Assembly: GCF_905475465.1 (NCBI RefSeq)
Contig: NC_062259.1
Location: 5,404,501-5,468,500 of the forward strand
Origin: Pieris napi
Taxonomy: Eukaryota > Arthropoda > Insecta > Lepidoptera > Pieridae
Reading direction: 5' to 3'
Length of the DNA: 64,000 bases
Shown: in pieces, positions 60,751 through 64,000 of the stretch
Layout of the letters: each line of letters opens with the position of its first letter
Position numbering within the stretch: the stretch's first letter is position 1
Translations under genes and position numbers: made by a program
Notes under the pieces: model-generated
Told to the model about the DNA's origin: nothing
Seen by the model: the letters and a program-made list of their open reading frames with translations, nothing else
Databases searched by the model: none

Positions 60751-61900
60751 CTAGACATTTAATTAAATATCGATATTCAATCAAGTCGCTAAAGTTCCGT
60801 CAGATAAGTGACTGAACGTAACGTTTAAAGAGTTTCCTAAACATTCCTAGTAGCTGGAGAGCCCAAGAGGGGTTTTCGGGATTTACTCCAGCGTGGCAGA
60901 ATAATACACAGGGAGATTCCTTGTACCCGGTTAAGGACCTCTACCTAATATGAGCTCCATATTTATGGCCGTCAAGGATAAATGATCAAATTAGTAAAAA
61001 AAAGTTAATGATCAGACTTTCTCCACCTTATCAGATTAAGGTAGGTTAAGTTGCTAACATGCTAAGAAGTGTAGATTACAGTAATCTGACAATTTGCAAG
61101 TAACGTAAAGAAAGTTGCAAAGTTGTAAAAATAAACGTCATCTCGACATTCTGGAGCGTGGCTGATTTTTTTATTATTTTGAAGGAAATAATTCAAGGAT
61201 GACGAAAAATATATAATCTGATGATTTCCACAAGCCGAAATCTGAAAAATTAGTAGATAAAGTTTAATAGGTGCGGCTGCGTGATGCCTATATTAGTTTA
61301 AAAATATTAACTATGAGTAATATTAACATACAATGTGTATTTTGTGGTGAAACTACTTTGCAAAAATCATTAAAATTTACATTACAAACATTAGAAAAAT
61401 GTATAAAATATATTTTAGTATATCGTCCAAGTAAACCGGTTCATTTTTATTTTTTATTCTTTTTAAGCATTTTTTAAAAAGTGTTATATAATAAATACAA
61501 GTTCTACTTGACCAACATACACTTCTTGCTATTTTCAGAGCTTATCAATAAATGAAGTTCAATGATTAAATTTTTTTTTATTATCATCAGATTAGGCGAA
61601 TCCCTTCAGATAATAATAATAATAGTCTTGACCTAGACTTAAAGATGAACCATATATATCTTAATCTGACGCGCTTGAGTATGTCAAATTGGCGATTTTT
61701 TTTTGCACATTAAGACCTCGAGTTTGCGTCACATCCAAATCGTCAGATTAATAGATGGGAGCTTTGTTTAGATTCACTTAACACCCCCTTAGAAAATCTG
61801 ACGCACTCGATATTTTATTTAAGCTATTGCATAGCTTTTACCGCGGGCCTTGAGCGTGGAGACCGAATCCAGAAATTCCGTAACGAGAATAACCTAACCT
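60751..61900. repeat. Unclassified region with recurring AATCTGAC motif
   Basis: ATCTGAC or its complement GTCAGAT recurs at least six times between about 61025 and 61805 in both orientations (for example CAGTAATCTGAC, TTAATCTGACGCGC, ATCGTCAGATTAAT, AAAATCTGACGCAC). A short ORF at 61316-61477 reads MSNINIQCVFCGETTLQKSL with a CxxC pair but is otherwise unremarkable. It may be a degraded DNA transposon with subterminal repeats; I cannot classify it. Confidence 0.4.
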
Positions 61901-61924
61901 AACACACAGGGCCTCCGAAGCTAC

Positions 61925-62460
61925 ATGCGTGCGTGCGAACGGAGAATCCATCGTAGATGTAACATTCGTAGGTCAACATCTGTTCCGCTGGGGCTGGGAA
62001 GTCCTAACGGGGGTTGCAACCCTATCAGATCACCGTTATATCCAGTTTCGTACTCTCGCCCCGTAATAGTATCCGGAAATCAGCCCGAGTTTTATGCCCG
62101 AGCCATAACTGTTTCAGCTTGGTGCCCCAATCCAGAACCTATAAATACCGAAAACGAGGCAATGTGGTTTCATGACGCTCTGAAGTGCATATCCGACGTC
62201 GCGATGCAAAGAAGCCGCCCTGGACGTCGCCGACAAAGTGTATTCTGGTGGTCGGTGGAGCTCGCTCAGCTACGGGCTGTCTGGGTTATTACCCGTCGCC
62301 TCTACACTAGGGCTCGCAGACGGCATCCCCTATGTGCCGAAGGAAAGCCGACCCACTGTGCATTCCGAGAGGCTAAACAGGCGCTACGAATTGCGATTGC
62401 TGAAGCAAAAAAAGGGCATGGCAGGAACTTCTAGAGATGATAGAGCGGGATCCCTGATTT
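61925..62460 (+). pseudogene. R1-type LINE fragment (endonuclease to RT linker)
   Basis: The frame reads RRQSVFWWSVELAQLRAVWV, then RRLYTRARRR and FREAKQALRIAIAEAKK, the linker between endonuclease and reverse transcriptase in R1-clade elements (WW..E...LR....RR.YTR.RRR...AYREAKK.L...I..AK). A frameshift near 62410 is followed by WQELLEMIERDP in another frame, then the sequence breaks off. Both ends are truncated. Confidence 0.75.
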
Positions 62461-62539
62461 AGATATAGAAACTTGATATAGTTATATCACAATATAAGTG
62501 ATATAATGGATAAAATATAAAGTGCACGCTTTTTTGTTT

Positions 62540-63370
62540 ATATTATTTTATTCATAAGTATAATAAATTTACAGTTATGTACATCTTAAAACAATTTCTT
62601 ATAACTAACATAATTCTAATTTATGAAAAATGTCTCAATTTATGAATAATAAATTAATGAATAGTACAAGTTGTGTGGGCCCAGTGGCGCATTCAGTTTT
62701 CAGGTATTTACAAAGATAAGTGATATAATGGCGAATGACAATTTTGTGAGGATTTAAATATTATTTACATGGAGCTCTATATTTATCGTCTTATTATTTG
62801 AGCATCAGTAGCCATCTAGGTTCATTATGTGGACCAATTTTTAAAATACTTGGAATATCTTAAACATTTTAGCAACACATTTTTGTACTAAATATTATTA
62901 TACCAGCCGATTTTAAGGGCAGGATATTCAAAATAGATGTTTTTTGACAATGATCACATCTTCTACCAATATAACCAATAGACTCAATCATAAAAACATA
63001 AAACTTCTTTCATGAAATTTAGTAAACATTGGTTTAAAAAAAGGGTCAAATTCAAAAAATTTATCTGTCAAATTTAGAATAAATTGCTCTACGAGGCTTT
63101 AGTGCTGAGTGATCGAATATACTGGCCTTAATATTGCATATCTTTTTAGTTTTATTTTGTTGTTGTTGATCATAGATTATGGACATTTAGACAATATAAG
63201 TTCTATTTAAGATTTCCGGATTGTCTCATTGTATAAAATATGTTTTAAGTTATTAAATTTAAAAAATGATAAAGAGTGTAACTCTGATATTCTCGAGTAT
63301 TGATTGGTACCACACAAAAACAGATAACAGGCTAATAAGAAACGAAAATAGTTCGGGAATGAGTGAGTGT
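62540..63370 (-). other. Probable 3' UTR of the fibrinogen-domain gene
   Basis: Minus-strand sequence after the stop at 63371-63373; an AATAAA on this strand occurs near 62546-62551. No other feature recognised, apart from direct repeats of AAGTGATATAATGG at about 62495 and 62717. Confidence 0.4.
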
Positions 63371-63945
63371 TCACGTTGCCGGTTGAATACCTTTGGGCTT
63401 GATCATCATAGAAGCTTTTTTAAGCGTGTAATCCCAGCCTCTCCAACGGAACCATACAATACCTGAAATTTTTGATTTTATTATTATTTTATCTATAATT
63501 ATAAATCTCTTCATTTATTAATTATGCTGATTCGCTATATTGATTGTCCACACAATCGTATTTTTCATTAACGGCATTATTTATAATCTGCCTCAAATAG
63601 CAATTTATAGATATTTTCTTATCATCCTCATTTAATTTTAAACATAAGTACCGTGACAAAACATTATTTAACTATCAAAGTCACGTTTATAGGTCATGTA
63701 CGCCTTTTGTTAATTATATTTTGAAGATTTATAGACTTTGATACCCTCTTAAATTAGCTTATTTTGCTCAGTACCCAATAAGTGTAGTCGGGCCCCGATA
63801 TTGTACATTTTTGTACCTACCTTGCCTGGCTGTAAGATCTTGCGGATCATGAAGATACAATCCATTCAATCCGCGACCACATGATTTCCACCACCAACCA
63901 CCTTTCAGCATTGAAGCGCAGTTTAATGACGATCTGTCATTATCC
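63371..63945 (-). CDS. sca: Fibrinogen C-terminal domain protein, probably scabrous (last two exons)
   Basis: Exons complement 63821-63945 and 63371-63462 join in phase (CAA G | GT ATT) across an intron of 358 bp. The sequence is the end of a fibrinogen-related domain: DNDRSSLNCASMLKGGWWWK, CGRGLNGLYLHDPQDLTAR, then QGIVWFRWRGWDYTLKKASM and a short tail ending QPAT. WWWxxCxxxxLNGxYL is the conserved second-cysteine block of fibrinogen domains, and the WFRWRGWDYTLK-type ending fits insect scabrous. Scabrous is a secreted glycoprotein that modulates Notch signalling and spacing of neural precursors. The upstream exons lie right of the window. The fibrinogen domain is certain; scabrous is an assignment from memory of the family. 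Confidence 0.75.
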
Positions 63946-64000
63946 CTGTAATTAATAAGCGAGGTTATCTTTTCGAAATACTTATTTTAATATAAAAGAT

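Overview
The window looks like nuclear DNA of an insect, most likely a moth or butterfly. It is AT-rich, its genes have small exons with GT-AG introns, and it is crowded with the mariner/Tc1, PIF/Harbinger, RTE-type and R1-type elements usual in Lepidoptera. No bacterial or viral gene organisation is visible. All exon joins were made by hand from splice sites and reading-frame continuity; each multi-exon gene below closes exactly in frame.

Layout. 1-501 (+): last two exons of an unidentified membrane protein. 3717-11431 (+): a complete bHLH gene, Fer1 (the PTF1A orthologue), in four exons. Its 6-kb third intron holds a full-length, intronless enolase-like ORF (8501-9805) that has lost most catalytic residues, and a possible alternative terminal exon (7236-7372). 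14472-16697 (-): nessy/LPCAT3, a membrane-bound lysophospholipid acyltransferase, three coding exons. 17637-19139: a foldback element built from two inward-facing 5' halves of an intron-containing transposon. 20851-24150 (-): a secreted cyclase-family (kynurenine formamidase-like) hydrolase in five exons, with a 288+288 bp inverted repeat, a MITE and a mariner relic in its introns.

The second half is dominated by a direct duplication. About 27.4-38.5 kb is repeated at about 45.4-58.8 kb. Each copy carries an intact nine-exon gene for the same 558-residue CCCH zinc-finger, proline-rich protein (ZC3H10-like), differing at about seven residues. Several transposons are present in one copy and absent from the other, leaving clean empty sites. 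The spacer between the copies holds a 5'-truncated RTE-type LINE with an 8-bp target duplication, a fragment of a LINE ORF1, and a 1.1-kb Harbinger element with a MADF-domain relic. The last 5 kb (58.8-64 kb) hold GC-rich nested Harbinger-like elements, an R1-type LINE fragment and, on the minus strand at the right edge, the last two exons of a fibrinogen-domain gene, probably scabrous.

The genes are not an operon or a pathway; they are independent insect loci (neural/developmental transcription factor, lipid remodelling, a secreted hydrolase, an RNA-binding protein, a secreted fibrinogen-domain protein). The most unusual items are the enolase pseudoenzyme nested in Fer1, the duplicated ZC3H10-like gene (real paralogue or unmerged haplotype), and two long inverted repeats that could give double-stranded RNA if transcribed.
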